A stretch of 64,000 bases of DNA from Arthrobacter sp. 260 (GTDB lineage: Bacteria; Actinomycetota; Actinomycetes; Actinomycetales; Micrococcaceae): positions 1 to 64,000 of the forward strand of contig NZ_JABFOE010000013.1 in assembly GCF_013116745.1 (NCBI RefSeq), written 5' to 3'. Every line of letters begins with the position of its first letter. The stretch's first letter is position 1. The notes below the pieces were generated by a model. The model saw only the letters and a program-made list of their open reading frames with translations, did no database searches and was not told the DNA's origin. Shown piece after piece: positions 53,542-63,688 of the stretch. Both the position numbers and the translations under genes were made by a program.

Positions 53542-54252
53542 CTACCGCTTGTCGGCGGTGCGCAGCAGATATCCGACGCCCCGCTTGGTCTGGATCAGCG
53601 CCGTGGCGTCGGGGTTCTTGTCGATCTTGCGCCGCAGGTAGGAGATGTAGGACTCGACGATCGAGGCGTCACCGTTGAAGTCGTATTCCCACACGTGGTC
53701 GAGGATCTGCGCCTTGGAGAGCACCCGGTTGGGGTTCATCATCAGGTAGCGCAGCAGCTTGAATTCGGTGGGGGAGAGGTCGATGATCTCGCCGGCGCGG
53801 CGCACCTCATGGGCGTCGTCGTCGAGCTCGAGGTCGTCAACGCGGATCACGGCGTCGTCGTCGTCCATCGGCTGGGTACGGCGCAGGACGGCGCGGATCC
53901 TGGCCACCACCTCGTCGAGGCTGAAGGGTTTCGTGACGTAGTCGTCGCCGCCAACGGTGAGGCCGGTGACCTTGTCGTCGGTATCGTCACGGGCGGTAAG
54001 GAACACCACCGGGAAGTGGCGGCCGGCGGCGCGGAGCCTGCGGGTCACAGTGAAACCGTCCATGTCCGGCAGCATGACATCCAGGACCGCCAGATCCGGG
54101 TTGTGGGTCTCCGCGGCAGCGAGCGCCTCCCGGCCGTTGGCGGCCGCGACCACGTCGAAACCGGCGAACCGGAGCGAGGTGGAAAGGAGCTCGCGGATGT
54201 TCGGCTCGTCATCGACAACGAGAAGTTTTGCCTCTGGTCCAGTCTTTTTCAC
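53542..54252 (-). CDS. OmpR/PhoB-family response regulator
   Basis: 236 residues from GTG 54252. Receiver domain: LLVVDDEPNIR, phosphorylation site Asp58 in AVLDVMLPDMDG, VVFLTARDD, YVTKPFS. The C-terminal winged helix (about 140-230) has IDLSPTEFKLLRYLMMNPNR and VESYISYLRRKI, KRGVGYLL. Operon with the HAMP kinase (8-nt gap). The short palindrome at 54266-54282 sits just before its start. Confidence 0.95.
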   Translation of the reverse strand: MKKTGPEAKLLVVDDEPNIRELLSTSLRFAGFDVVAAANGREALAAAETHNPDLAVLDVMLPDMDGFTVTRRLRAAGRHFPVVFLTARDDTDDKVTGLTVGGDDYVTKPFSLDEVVARIRAVLRRTQPMDDDDAVIRVDDLELDDDAHEVRRAGEIIDLSPTEFKLLRYLMMNPNRVLSKAQILDHVWEYDFNGDASIVESYISYLRRKIDKNPDATALIQTKRGVGYLLRTADKR

Positions 54253-54265
54253 AGTTCCCAGTATC

Positions 54266-54282
54266 CTCCCAGACTCTGGGAG
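54266..54282. promoter_or_regulatory. Perfect palindrome before the response regulator gene
   Basis: CTCCCAGACTCTGGGAG has 8-bp arms around a single base, 13 nt upstream of the GTG start. It may be an autoregulatory operator of the two-component operon or a leader hairpin over the ribosome site. Confidence 0.4.
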
Positions 54283-54315
54283 TTCTCTGGATGGCCAGTG
54301 TGAGCTTCCCGTATG

Positions 54316-55959
54316 TCAGCCCTGAGGAATGTCTGCAGCATCCATGATCCGGTAGGCGTAGCCCTGCTCGGCGAGGAAACGCTGCCGCTTGGCCGCGAAG
54401 TCCTGGTCGATCGTGTCGCGGGCCACCACTGTGTAGAACCGGGCAGCCCGGCCGTCGGCCTTGGGACGCAGCAGGCGTCCCAGCCGCTGGGCCTCCTCCT
54501 GGCGGGATCCGAAGGACCCCGAAACCTGGATAGCAACTGATGCTTCCGGTAGGTCGATGGAGAAGTTGGCCACCTTGGAGACCACCAGCGTGTGGATCTC
54601 CCCGTTCCGGAACTCCCCGAACAGCCGCTGCCGTTCCTTTACCGAGGTGTCGCCCTTGATGACCGGCGCGTTCAAGCGTTCGCCGAGCTCATCCAGCTGG
54701 TCAATGTACTGCCCGATCACCAACAGCTGCTCGCCCTGATGGGCTGCGACGAGCTTCTCGACGACGCCGGTCTTGGTTTCCGATGTCGCACACAGGCGAT
54801 ACTTGTCGCCGTCCTCGGCCATCGCGTAGGCCACCCGTTCGTCGCGGGGCAGGTCCACGCGCACCTCAACACAGTCCGCGGGCGCAATGTACCCTTGCGC
54901 CTCGATGTCTTTCCACGGTGCGTCATAGCGCTTGGGCCCGATCAGCGAGAATACCTCGCCTTCCCGGCCGTCCTCGCGCACCAGGGTGGCGGTCAGGCCG
55001 AGCCGGCGTCGTGCCTGCAGGTCGGCGGTCATCCGGAAGATCGGGGCGGGCAGCAGGTGCACCTCGTCATACACGATCAGACCCCAGTCGTTCGCGTCCA
55101 ACAGTTCCAGGTGCGGGTACAGGCCGCCGCGGCGGAGGGTGAGCACCTGGTAGGTGGCGATGGTGACTGGCCGGATCTCCTTGACGGCACCCGAATACTC
55201 GCCAATCTCATCCTCGGTGAGTGAGGTGCGCTTCAGGAGCTCCTCTTTCCACTGCCGGGCGGAGACCGTGTTGGTCACCAGGATCAGGGTGGTGGTCTGG
55301 GAGATGGCCATGGCCGCCGCGCCGACCAAGGTTTTCCCCGCACCGCAGGGCAGGACGACGACGCCGGACCCGCCAGCCCAGAAGTTCTCCATCGCCAGTT
55401 TCTGGTACGGGCGGAGTGTCCAGCCGTCTTCCAGCAGGGCAATGGGGTGAGGGGTTCCGTCCACGTAGCCGGCGAAGTCCTCGGCAGGCCAGCCCAGTTT
55501 CAGGAGCAGCTGTTTGAGCTGACCGCGCTGTGAGGAGTGCACCACCACTGTCTCGCCATCGATCCGTGGGCCCAGCAGGGGCTGGATCTTTTTGGCGTGC
55601 AGCACCTCCTCGAGCACCGGGTAGTCGTTCGTGCGCAGGACCAGACCGTGCTGGTCGTCCTTCTCCAGGCGCAGCCGGCCATACCGCGACATGGTCTCCT
55701 CGATGTCGACGAGGAGGGCATGCGGCACCGGGAACCGGGAATACTTCAGGAGGGTGTCGAGGACATGTTCGGCATCGAGGCCGGCGGCCCGGGCGTTCCA
55801 TAGGCCCAGCGGCGTCAGCCGGTAGCTGTGGACGTGTTCCGGGGCGCGCTCAAGCTCGGCGAAGGCGGCAATCGCGTGCCGCGCCTCGGTGGACTGTTCG
55901 TGGTCCACCTCGAGCAGGATGGTCTTGTCGCTCTGGACGATCAGTGGGCCGTCAGGCAT
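54316..55959 (-). CDS. XPB-type DNA repair helicase
   Basis: 547 residues from ATG 55959, 9 nt after AAGGGG (an ATG at 55977 is less likely). N-terminal damage-recognition-like domain (about 10-175), then SF2 helicase: LRPYQKLAMENFWAGGSGVV, Walker A LPCGAGKTLV, motif Ia, DEVH box VYDEVHLLP, motif III GLTATLVREDG, and C-terminal motifs LVVSKVANFSIDLPEAS and QEEAQRLGRLLRP. Related to mycobacterial XPB, a 3'-5' DNA helicase. Its start overlaps the end of the Helicase_C_3 gene by 8 nt. Confidence 0.95.
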   Translation of the reverse strand: MPDGPLIVQSDKTILLEVDHEQSTEARHAIAAFAELERAPEHVHSYRLTPLGLWNARAAGLDAEHVLDTLLKYSRFPVPHALLVDIEETMSRYGRLRLEKDDQHGLVLRTNDYPVLEEVLHAKKIQPLLGPRIDGETVVVHSSQRGQLKQLLLKLGWPAEDFAGYVDGTPHPIALLEDGWTLRPYQKLAMENFWAGGSGVVVLPCGAGKTLVGAAAMAISQTTTLILVTNTVSARQWKEELLKRTSLTEDEIGEYSGAVKEIRPVTIATYQVLTLRRGGLYPHLELLDANDWGLIVYDEVHLLPAPIFRMTADLQARRRLGLTATLVREDGREGEVFSLIGPKRYDAPWKDIEAQGYIAPADCVEVRVDLPRDERVAYAMAEDGDKYRLCATSETKTGVVEKLVAAHQGEQLLVIGQYIDQLDELGERLNAPVIKGDTSVKERQRLFGEFRNGEIHTLVVSKVANFSIDLPEASVAIQVSGSFGSRQEEAQRLGRLLRPKADGRAARFYTVVARDTIDQDFAAKRQRFLAEQGYAYRIMDAADIPQG

Positions 55960-58405
55960 CGGTTGCTGCCCCTTCATCGAGTGTCAGTAGTTCAACGTCC
56001 ATGATCCGGTGGATCGAGACAACTTTTTCCACCTCGTTGGCAGGGTCGATGACCCGCACCCTGCCGCCGGACACTGATAGTGGAACAAGGACCTGGCGGG
56101 TGGAATTCCCCTGGCTGTCGGCAAAGCCGAGCCGGACCGGGCTGCGGAGCCGGATGGCCTTGCGGAGGGTTTCCAGCCCCAGCAGGGTATCGCTCTCCGC
56201 AGTGGTCATCCCGTTGGCCGGTGAGGTGCCGGCGCCGCGCAGCACTTCGACCTGGTGCGTGATGTCCTCCGCCGACAGCGTCCACGGGTTCACGGTCACC
56301 CGCGACGACGACGGCGACCCCGCGCCACCCGCCGAGGCGGACCGCCCGGCTGTCGGCTGCAGGGGTGCCCCTTCAAGGGCGGGAGCATAGCCGAGGTCGC
56401 GCAGGACCGCCGCGAGTTCGGGGCCGGACGCCTGCGACACGACCACGGTGGGCGCGAGCTGCACCAGGCCCAGGGCGGCGGCCCGGGGGTCGGTGAGGAG
56501 CGCTGACAGTGCGGCGTCGTCGTCGCTGCGGACGTAGCTATTGGCCCGTCCGACGCGAAGCCTGCCGTACCTGGATGCGGTGTCATCCACCAGGTACTTC
56601 AGGGGCTGCGGAACGTCGGTAGCGGAGTGTCGCCCCAGGAACGCCAGGATGGATGGGGCGTCCTGCCCGGCGTCGAAGGCGCGCCGCAGCGAGTCAGCCG
56701 AGAACCGGTAGATGCTGGCCGGTCCCTGCCCCTCGGGGGTCGACAGGAGTGCCAGCTCGGCTGCAACTTCGGGTTCCAGGTAACCGGGGGCGACGGCGGT
56801 CAGATCGGCCTGGAGCATGAAGTGCCGCAACGGTGCGGGAAGGGCGGAGCGCAGGACGGCGGCGGCGTCGTCGAGCTTCCCCTCGGCGGTCAGCGCACCC
56901 AGCTCGGTGAGCGCGCCGGATCCGAGCAGACCCAGTCGTGTGGCCTCGGCCATCATGCCCGGAACCAGGCGCACAAAGCGCCTCTGTAGCCGGGGCTGGC
57001 TCCACGTCAGCCGTTCGACCACCGCGTTTTCCGTGAGGACCGGAGCCCGCCCGTCGTCGCCGGGTCCCCCCTCGGCGGCGGTGCTCAGCGCCGTCAGCGC
57101 CGCGAGCATCCGGGACCTGATGTGCGGCGCGTCCGGCCTGGCGGCCTCCGCGGCCAGCGCGTTGATGGTGGTGCCTGCGGTCAGCTGGGATCCGACGAGG
57201 GCTGGTGCGCGCTGTGCGTCCTGCCAGGCTGTCACCAGCCGCCGCCATTGCTCCACCCGGTCCTGGGTGAGCCAGGGCATGCCCGGTTCGACCCGCCAGC
57301 GGGAGGTATCCACGTCGAGGGCCAGGAGGCCGGCAATGGCGCCAAGCTCCACCAGCCAGGACGCCTGATCGGTGTCCACCCGCAGGGCCTCAGCGAGGCG
57401 GCGGATCTCCCTGACGCCCACCCCTCCGGACCGCAGGGTGGCGATCGGGTGCTCGCCGACCACTGCCACCAGTTCGGTGATCAGGCGGAGGGTCTCGGCG
57501 ACGGCGCCGTGCGCCGCGTTGTCCCGCAGGCTGGTGCGAATGGCGCCCAGGTCCGGGGTCGGAGGGGCAGCCCGCAAGCGTCCGATGATCACGTGCCCCC
57601 GGGAGGCACGGCCCACCTCACGCGGCAGTTCCACGTGGTTGGCGTCGAGCCGGGCCAGCAGCCCGTGCCGGATCAACCACTGGATGGGAGAGGAATCGTC
57701 GCCGGCGGCGGCCGGTGAGGTGCCCACCGCCGAGACGCTGAGCCTGCCGAGGAGGTCGCCGGTCCGCTCGGGAGCCTTCGCCAGAAGCGTTTCCCAGCTG
57801 GCGGGGGAGGACACCGCCCGCTGGACAACCGCCGCGGCGTCGTCGGTGGTGGCTGCAGTGCCGGCCACGGGAACGTCGAGGCCCAGCCCGCGGAGCAGTT
57901 CCACAGCGGCCGGGAGCCGCTGGGCGTAGCTGGGCAGCAACCGGGCCAGCTGCGGCAGTTCGCGGCCGAGCCCGGCGGGGTAGGGGCCCAGCGCCTCGCC
58001 AAGCGATTGCACTGGCAGGTAGAACCGGCGGTTCCGGTCGGCGTCGGGGGCGTCCCCGGGGGGCGGGGCGCGGCGGACCAGGGCGAGGGAATGCAGGTGG
58101 GCGAGGATGCCGTCGAGGACCTTCACGGTGGCGCCAGCGATTTCCGTGCGGAGCCAGCCCGCGGTGGTGCTTTGGCCGGTGTCTGAGTGAGCGGTCAGCT
58201 GTACGGCCGTCAGGACGTCGAGTTCGGGTTCGGTGAGGTTTTCCAGGGCCCGCTGGACGCTGATCCGGGTGGATGCCCTGGCGGCAAGCGCGGCGAAGTC
58301 GGGCACTGGAGGAAGAATCAGATCCGGGCGCGCCGTGAGAAGGTCACGGAGCCGGGCGTCGCTCCGTGCAGCCAAATCGGAGGCCAGATCGCGGATAGCG
58401 GACAT
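55952..58405 (-). CDS. Helicase_C_3 (helicase-associated) domain protein
   Basis: 817 residues. Ala/Leu/Arg-rich helical protein with an N-terminal winged-helix-like part (VQRALENLTEPELDVLTAVQ), a long central region, and a C-terminal helicase-associated domain (RYGRLRVGRANSYVRSDDDA to LVQLAPTVVVSQASG) similar to the N-terminal domain of XPB. No Walker motifs, so not a helicase itself. In actinobacteria this gene is next to XPB, and the 8-nt overlap suggests a partner, perhaps a regulator or loader. Function inferred from context only. Confidence 0.87.
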   Translation of the reverse strand: MSAIRDLASDLAARSDARLRDLLTARPDLILPPVPDFAALAARASTRISVQRALENLTEPELDVLTAVQLTAHSDTGQSTTAGWLRTEIAGATVKVLDGILAHLHSLALVRRAPPPGDAPDADRNRRFYLPVQSLGEALGPYPAGLGRELPQLARLLPSYAQRLPAAVELLRGLGLDVPVAGTAATTDDAAAVVQRAVSSPASWETLLAKAPERTGDLLGRLSVSAVGTSPAAAGDDSSPIQWLIRHGLLARLDANHVELPREVGRASRGHVIIGRLRAAPPTPDLGAIRTSLRDNAAHGAVAETLRLITELVAVVGEHPIATLRSGGVGVREIRRLAEALRVDTDQASWLVELGAIAGLLALDVDTSRWRVEPGMPWLTQDRVEQWRRLVTAWQDAQRAPALVGSQLTAGTTINALAAEAARPDAPHIRSRMLAALTALSTAAEGGPGDDGRAPVLTENAVVERLTWSQPRLQRRFVRLVPGMMAEATRLGLLGSGALTELGALTAEGKLDDAAAVLRSALPAPLRHFMLQADLTAVAPGYLEPEVAAELALLSTPEGQGPASIYRFSADSLRRAFDAGQDAPSILAFLGRHSATDVPQPLKYLVDDTASRYGRLRVGRANSYVRSDDDAALSALLTDPRAAALGLVQLAPTVVVSQASGPELAAVLRDLGYAPALEGAPLQPTAGRSASAGGAGSPSSSRVTVNPWTLSAEDITHQVEVLRGAGTSPANGMTTAESDTLLGLETLRKAIRLRSPVRLGFADSQGNSTRQVLVPLSVSGGRVRVIDPANEVEKVVSIHRIMDVELLTLDEGAATDA

Positions 58406-58483
58406 TATGACAACGTTACCCCGTCTACCTGTGACGGCACCTCCCTCGAAGGGCCGTCAGTAGACGGGACCGAGCTGAAAGGA

Positions 58484-58747
58484 CTAGACCCGTCGTCGGG
58501 AGCGGACCCCAGAAAGCACCAGCGCAATCATGAGGACGAAAGCGATCGGGAGGCAGAAGTAGGCTCCAGCCATGAAGCCCGGCCAGACGTCGCCCTGCAG
58601 GAAGGCGGTGATGAGCACTGCCGTCAGACAGAGCAGGCCGACGGCGGCCAGCACCACTGCTGTCACCATCAGCACCAGTCGGGGCATACCCGGTGCAGGT
58701 TCGCGGGAGCCATGGTCAGGGGCGGGGCTATGGGAGGTATTTGACAT
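58484..58747 (-). CDS. Small two-helix membrane protein
   Basis: 87 residues from ATG 58747. Polar His/Pro-rich N-terminus, then two transmembrane helices (LVLMVTAVVLAAVGLLCLTAV and CLPIAFVLMIALVLSGV) and a basic Arg-rich end (SRRRV). No family recognised. It is divergent from the cold-shock gene. Confidence 0.6.
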   Translation of the reverse strand: MSNTSHSPAPDHGSREPAPGMPRLVLMVTAVVLAAVGLLCLTAVLITAFLQGDVWPGFMAGAYFCLPIAFVLMIALVLSGVRSRRRV

Positions 58748-58934
58748 AACGCTAACAGCGTACACAGAGTGTCCCCTTCACAGAGCACCCCGGTATAGGG
58801 GATATTCTGGAGGATAGAGACTTCCCCGACGAGACGCTGACCCGCCGCAAGAACCTTGGGCACCGGATCCTTACCATGGGATCGGCACGGTAATCGCAGC
58901 GTCCGACGCAGAACCTAAAGAACGAGGTAACGAC

Positions 58935-59318
58935 GTGCCTATTGGCAAGGTCAAGTGGTTTGACGCTGAAAAGGGTTTTGGTTTCCTGGCTACCGACGAC
59001 GGTCAGGAGGTCTTCCTCCATGCCTCGGCGCTGCCGGCGGGTGTGACCGAGGTGAAGGTGGGCACCAAGCTGGAGTTCGGCGTCGCCGACGGTCGCAAAG
59101 GGCTGCAGGCCTTGTCCGCGCGCATCCTCGAGGCGCCGCCATCAGTGGCGAAGGCGTCCCGCAAGAGCGCCGATGACATGGCGGTTATCACCGAGGACCT
59201 CATCAAGTTGCTCGACGACGTCTCCAACGGGCTGCGCCGCGGCCGGTACCCGGACAAGTCGCACGCCGGCAAGGTGGCAGCGGTGCTCCGCGCCGTCGCC
59301 GACGACCTGGACGCGTAG
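58935..59318 (+). CDS. Cold-shock protein with C-terminal extension
   Basis: 127 residues from GTG, longer than the usual ~67. Residues 1-66 are a CSD: GKVKWFDAEKGFGFLATDDG (RNP1), EVFLHASALPAG (RNP2), LEFGVADGRKGLQALSARIL. The remaining ~60 residues (VITEDLIKLLDDVSNGLRRG, VAAVLRAVADDLDA) form helices not found in CspA. This long type is common in actinobacteria and is an RNA-binding protein. Stop and next start are 6 nt apart, so it is co-transcribed with DUF3027. Confidence 0.93.
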   Translation: MPIGKVKWFDAEKGFGFLATDDGQEVFLHASALPAGVTEVKVGTKLEFGVADGRKGLQALSARILEAPPSVAKASRKSADDMAVITEDLIKLLDDVSNGLRRGRYPDKSHAGKVAAVLRAVADDLDA

Positions 59319-59324
59319 ACCCCG

Positions 59325-59879
59325 ATGGACTCCGACCTCGAGATTGTCGCCCACCCGGACACCACCGCGGGCTCCGACGCTGGACCCGGTGACGCCGGGA
59401 CCGCCGTCGTCCCGCCGAAGCGCAGGGCGCCGCGGAAACCGTCGAAACCCGACTCAGTGCTGGCCGCCGCGGTGGAGTTCGCGCGGAACGGTGTGCTGCA
59501 GGTAGCCGAACCGGGGCAGGTCGGCGACCATGTGGGCGCCTACCCCGACGCCGAACGGGTGGTCACTCACCGTTTCGTGGCCCACCTGCCTGGGTACGGC
59601 GGCTGGCACTGGTTTGCCACCCTGGCCCGGGTCCCGCGCGGCAAGGAACCGACACTTTCCGAGGTGGGACTCCTGCCGTCGGAGATCTCGCTCCTCTCTC
59701 CGCCCTGGGTTCCCTGGGCTGAGCGGGTGCGCCCCGAGGACTCCGCTACCGACGACGATGCCGGCGTTGAGTCCGGCGAGGGCTCGTCCACTGCGACCGG
59801 CTCCCGGCACGACTCCGCCGGGGAAGAATCTGCCACCGGCGACACACGCTCCTCCGACGCTGCGCCCGGAGGCGAATAA
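59325..59879 (+). CDS. DUF3027 domain protein
   Basis: 184 residues. The conserved core is LAAAVEFARNGVLQVAEPGQ, GAYPDAERVVTHRFVAHLPG and YGGWHWFATLARVP, followed by ISLLSPPWVPWAERVRP. This is the actinobacterial DUF3027 family, consistently linked to cold-shock genes. The N-terminal ~40 and C-terminal ~45 residues are disordered (Ser/Asp/Glu/Gly-rich). Function unknown. Confidence 0.88.
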   Translation: MDSDLEIVAHPDTTAGSDAGPGDAGTAVVPPKRRAPRKPSKPDSVLAAAVEFARNGVLQVAEPGQVGDHVGAYPDAERVVTHRFVAHLPGYGGWHWFATLARVPRGKEPTLSEVGLLPSEISLLSPPWVPWAERVRPEDSATDDDAGVESGEGSSTATGSRHDSAGEESATGDTRSSDAAPGGE

Positions 59880-59927
59880 CCAGTTGACTCACGGTAGACG
59901 TGGAGTGCACCGAGCGGAATCCACCTA

Positions 59928-61205
59928 ATGGGGATGTTCCGTTCGCTGCATATCCACAACTACCGGGTCTGGTTCTTTGGCGCACTGGTCTCCAACATTG
60001 GGACCTGGATGCAGCGCACCGCCCAGGACTGGCTGGTGTACGACATTCTCACCGACCAGGACGCCGCGGCGATGGGCATTGTGATGGCGCTCCAGCTGGG
60101 TCCCCAGCTGCTCGTCGCCCCCTGGGCCGGACTGATCGCCGACTCCGTCGACCGGCGCAAACTGCTGATCCTCACCCAGCTCTCAATGGCCGCACTCGGC
60201 GTCGGGCTGGGCCTGATGGTGGTCCTCGGAGTCGCCGAGCTGTGGCACGTCTACGCGTTTGCCCTGGCGCTCGGCTTCGTCTCCGCCGTCGACGCTCCAG
60301 CGCGCCAGACCTTCGTCTCCGAACTGGTCCGGGATGATTACCTGCCCAACGCGGTGGCCCTGAACAGCGCGTCGTTTAACGGCGCGCGGATGGTGGGCCC
60401 GGCGGTGGCGGGGCTGCTGACGGTGGCGGTCGGCGCCGGGTGGGTTTTCATGATCAACGCGCTGACCTTCGGTGCGATGATCTTCGTCCTGATGACCATC
60501 AGGCGCTCCGAGTTGCGGGTCCTGGAGAAATCACCGCCCGGCAAGGGCCGGATCCGTGAGGGCTTCCGCTATGTGCGCAACCGCCCGGATCTGATGATGG
60601 TGATGCTTGCTATTTTCATTGTCGGGACCTTTGGGCTGAATTTCGCTGTCTACATCGCGGCGATGGCCCGCACCGAGTTCAACAGTGGAGCGGGCGTTTT
60701 TGGTGTGCTGTCGTCGGTGATGGCCGTCGGCTCGGTGGCGGGCGCACTGCTTTCCGCCCGGCGCAGCAAGCCGCGCCTGAGGTACATCTACGGGGCAGCG
60801 GCCGCCTTCGGCGTCGCGTGCGGGGCCGCCGCGCTGGCCCCCACCGTCTGGCTCTTCGGGATCACGCTGGTCCCGGTGGGCCTGTTCGCCCTCACCCTGA
60901 TGACCAGTGCCAACGCCTACGTCCAGACCACCACCGAGCAGGTGATGCGCGGTCGGGTGATGGCGCTGTACTTCGCCATCTTCCTGGGCGGCACTCCGAT
61001 CGGCGCCCCGATCGTCGGCCTGGTCTCCAACGCCTTCGGTCCACGGTGGAGCCTCGCCGTCGCCGCGGCAGCCGGGATCATCGCGGCACTGGCCGGGATG
61101 ATCTGGGCCTGGCGCGCTCATCACCTCAGGCTGCGGTACGACCCCGCCCCACGGCGACGGTTCCGGATTGAGACCGACTTCGGGAAACCGGCTACGGACC
61201 CCTGA
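59928..61205 (+). CDS. MFS transporter, MFS_3 (EntS-like) family
   Basis: 425 residues with 12 hydrophobic helices. FRSLHIHNYRVWFFGALVSN, NIGTWMQRTAQDWLVYDIL and GLIADSVDRRKLLILTQL are characteristic of the MFS_3/enterobactin-exporter-like branch; RGRVMALYFAIFLGGTPIGA in the second half. Likely a small-molecule exporter. It follows DUF3027 by 48 nt on the same strand. Convergent with serC. Confidence 0.9.
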   Translation: MGMFRSLHIHNYRVWFFGALVSNIGTWMQRTAQDWLVYDILTDQDAAAMGIVMALQLGPQLLVAPWAGLIADSVDRRKLLILTQLSMAALGVGLGLMVVLGVAELWHVYAFALALGFVSAVDAPARQTFVSELVRDDYLPNAVALNSASFNGARMVGPAVAGLLTVAVGAGWVFMINALTFGAMIFVLMTIRRSELRVLEKSPPGKGRIREGFRYVRNRPDLMMVMLAIFIVGTFGLNFAVYIAAMARTEFNSGAGVFGVLSSVMAVGSVAGALLSARRSKPRLRYIYGAAAAFGVACGAAALAPTVWLFGITLVPVGLFALTLMTSANAYVQTTTEQVMRGRVMALYFAIFLGGTPIGAPIVGLVSNAFGPRWSLAVAAAAGIIAALAGMIWAWRAHHLRLRYDPAPRRRFRIETDFGKPATDP

Positions 61206-61243
61206 CGGGCCGGTTCCCCCCGCTTACCAAGCGAACCCGATCA

Positions 61244-62599
<1,356 letters not shown>

Positions 62600-62615
62600 C
62601 TAGGAGCTGAACCGC

Positions 62616-63323
62616 ATGACGGACCTCATCGATACCACTGAGATGTATCTGCGGACCATCCTGGAACTGGAGGAGGAGAACATTGTTGCCCTCCGCGCCC
62701 GGATCGCCGAACGGCTCCGCCACTCAGGCCCCACCGTCTCCCAGACCATCGGACGGATGGAACGCGACGGACTGGTGGTGGTGTCCGGCGACCGGCACCT
62801 CGAATTCACTGACCTGGGACGACGCCGCGCCATTGGTGTGATGCGGAAGCACCGCCTCGCTGAACGGCTGTTGTCGGATGTGATCGGCCTCGACTGGGCC
62901 TACGTCCACGAGGAAGCCTGCCGCTGGGAGCACGTGATGAGCGAACGGGTTGAACAGCGCCTGTACGAGCTGCTCGGCAAGCCGACCGAGTCGCCCTACG
63001 GCAACCCCATCCCCGGATTGGAAGCGCTTGGAGGCCCGCCCGCTGAAGACTTCTCCGTCGGGGTGCGCAGCCTGTCATCGGTGATCGGCACGTCCCCGGC
63101 TGGATCAGTGATCACCCTGGTCCGGCTTGCCGAGCCCATCCAGGTGGACCCGGAGCTGCTTTCCCAGCTGGATGAGGGCGGATTGCGCCCCGGAACCGCC
63201 ATCTCCGTGCAGTCGGTGGGGGACTACGTCTCGGTTCGCGTGGACGGGATCGAGGGTGCGCTGGAGCTTCCACCCGAGGTGGCCGCGCACGTGTTCGTGT
63301 CAGTCTCACCAGCCGCCATCTAG
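62616..63323 (+). CDS. DtxR/MntR-family metal-dependent regulator
   Basis: 235 residues. N-terminal winged helix LIDTTEMYLRTILELEEENI, ARIAERLRHSGPTVSQTIGR, then a dimerisation domain (MRKHRLAERLLSDVIGLDWA, YVHEEACRWEHVMSERVEQR) with the metal residues of the family (Cys, Glu, His), and a C-terminal FeoA/SH3-like domain from about 155. It should repress metal-uptake genes when Fe2+ or Mn2+ is bound. The presence of Cys in EEACRWEH fits the iron-responsive DtxR/IdeR type rather than MntR. Confidence 0.93.
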   Translation: MTDLIDTTEMYLRTILELEEENIVALRARIAERLRHSGPTVSQTIGRMERDGLVVVSGDRHLEFTDLGRRRAIGVMRKHRLAERLLSDVIGLDWAYVHEEACRWEHVMSERVEQRLYELLGKPTESPYGNPIPGLEALGGPPAEDFSVGVRSLSSVIGTSPAGSVITLVRLAEPIQVDPELLSQLDEGGLRPGTAISVQSVGDYVSVRVDGIEGALELPPEVAAHVFVSVSPAAI

Positions 63324-63688
63324 CGCCCAAGGGCAGCCGCGTAGCGCCGATCCACGGATAGTCCAGATAAGTTATCCACATGAGGATAACGAACGCATCT
63401 CTTTTGCATCTGTCTTCGTAAAATGGAAAACTACCGTTGATACGTAAGCGTTATCTAATCAGCAGGATCTAAATCTTTGCGCTTTATCCTGCATCGTGCC
63501 AATCCCGTTGAGGGGTCCATGGCCGGGGCGCGAGTTGCCCGGGGGCAGTAAGTCACTTCGCCCTGAAACTGCAGTTCGATTTCGGTGCCGCACCGCGGCG
63601 TGGATCAGAGCCGAGTTCTCCGAATTCGCATCATTGACCCATTTCACCCGGCCTTTTGGAAAGGGAGCCTTTGTCGGAGGACAACGTT
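63324..63688 (+). promoter_or_regulatory. Long AT-richer leader with inverted repeats before an exported-protein gene
   Basis: 365 nt with no gene. It contains GTTATCC-ACATGA-GGATAAC (63371-63390), which includes TTATCCACA, the DnaA-box consensus, and a second stem GCAGGAT...ATCCTGC (63462-63492). Actinobacterial wall-hydrolase genes often have long leaders with c-di-AMP riboswitches, which is possible here but not shown. Confidence 0.4.
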
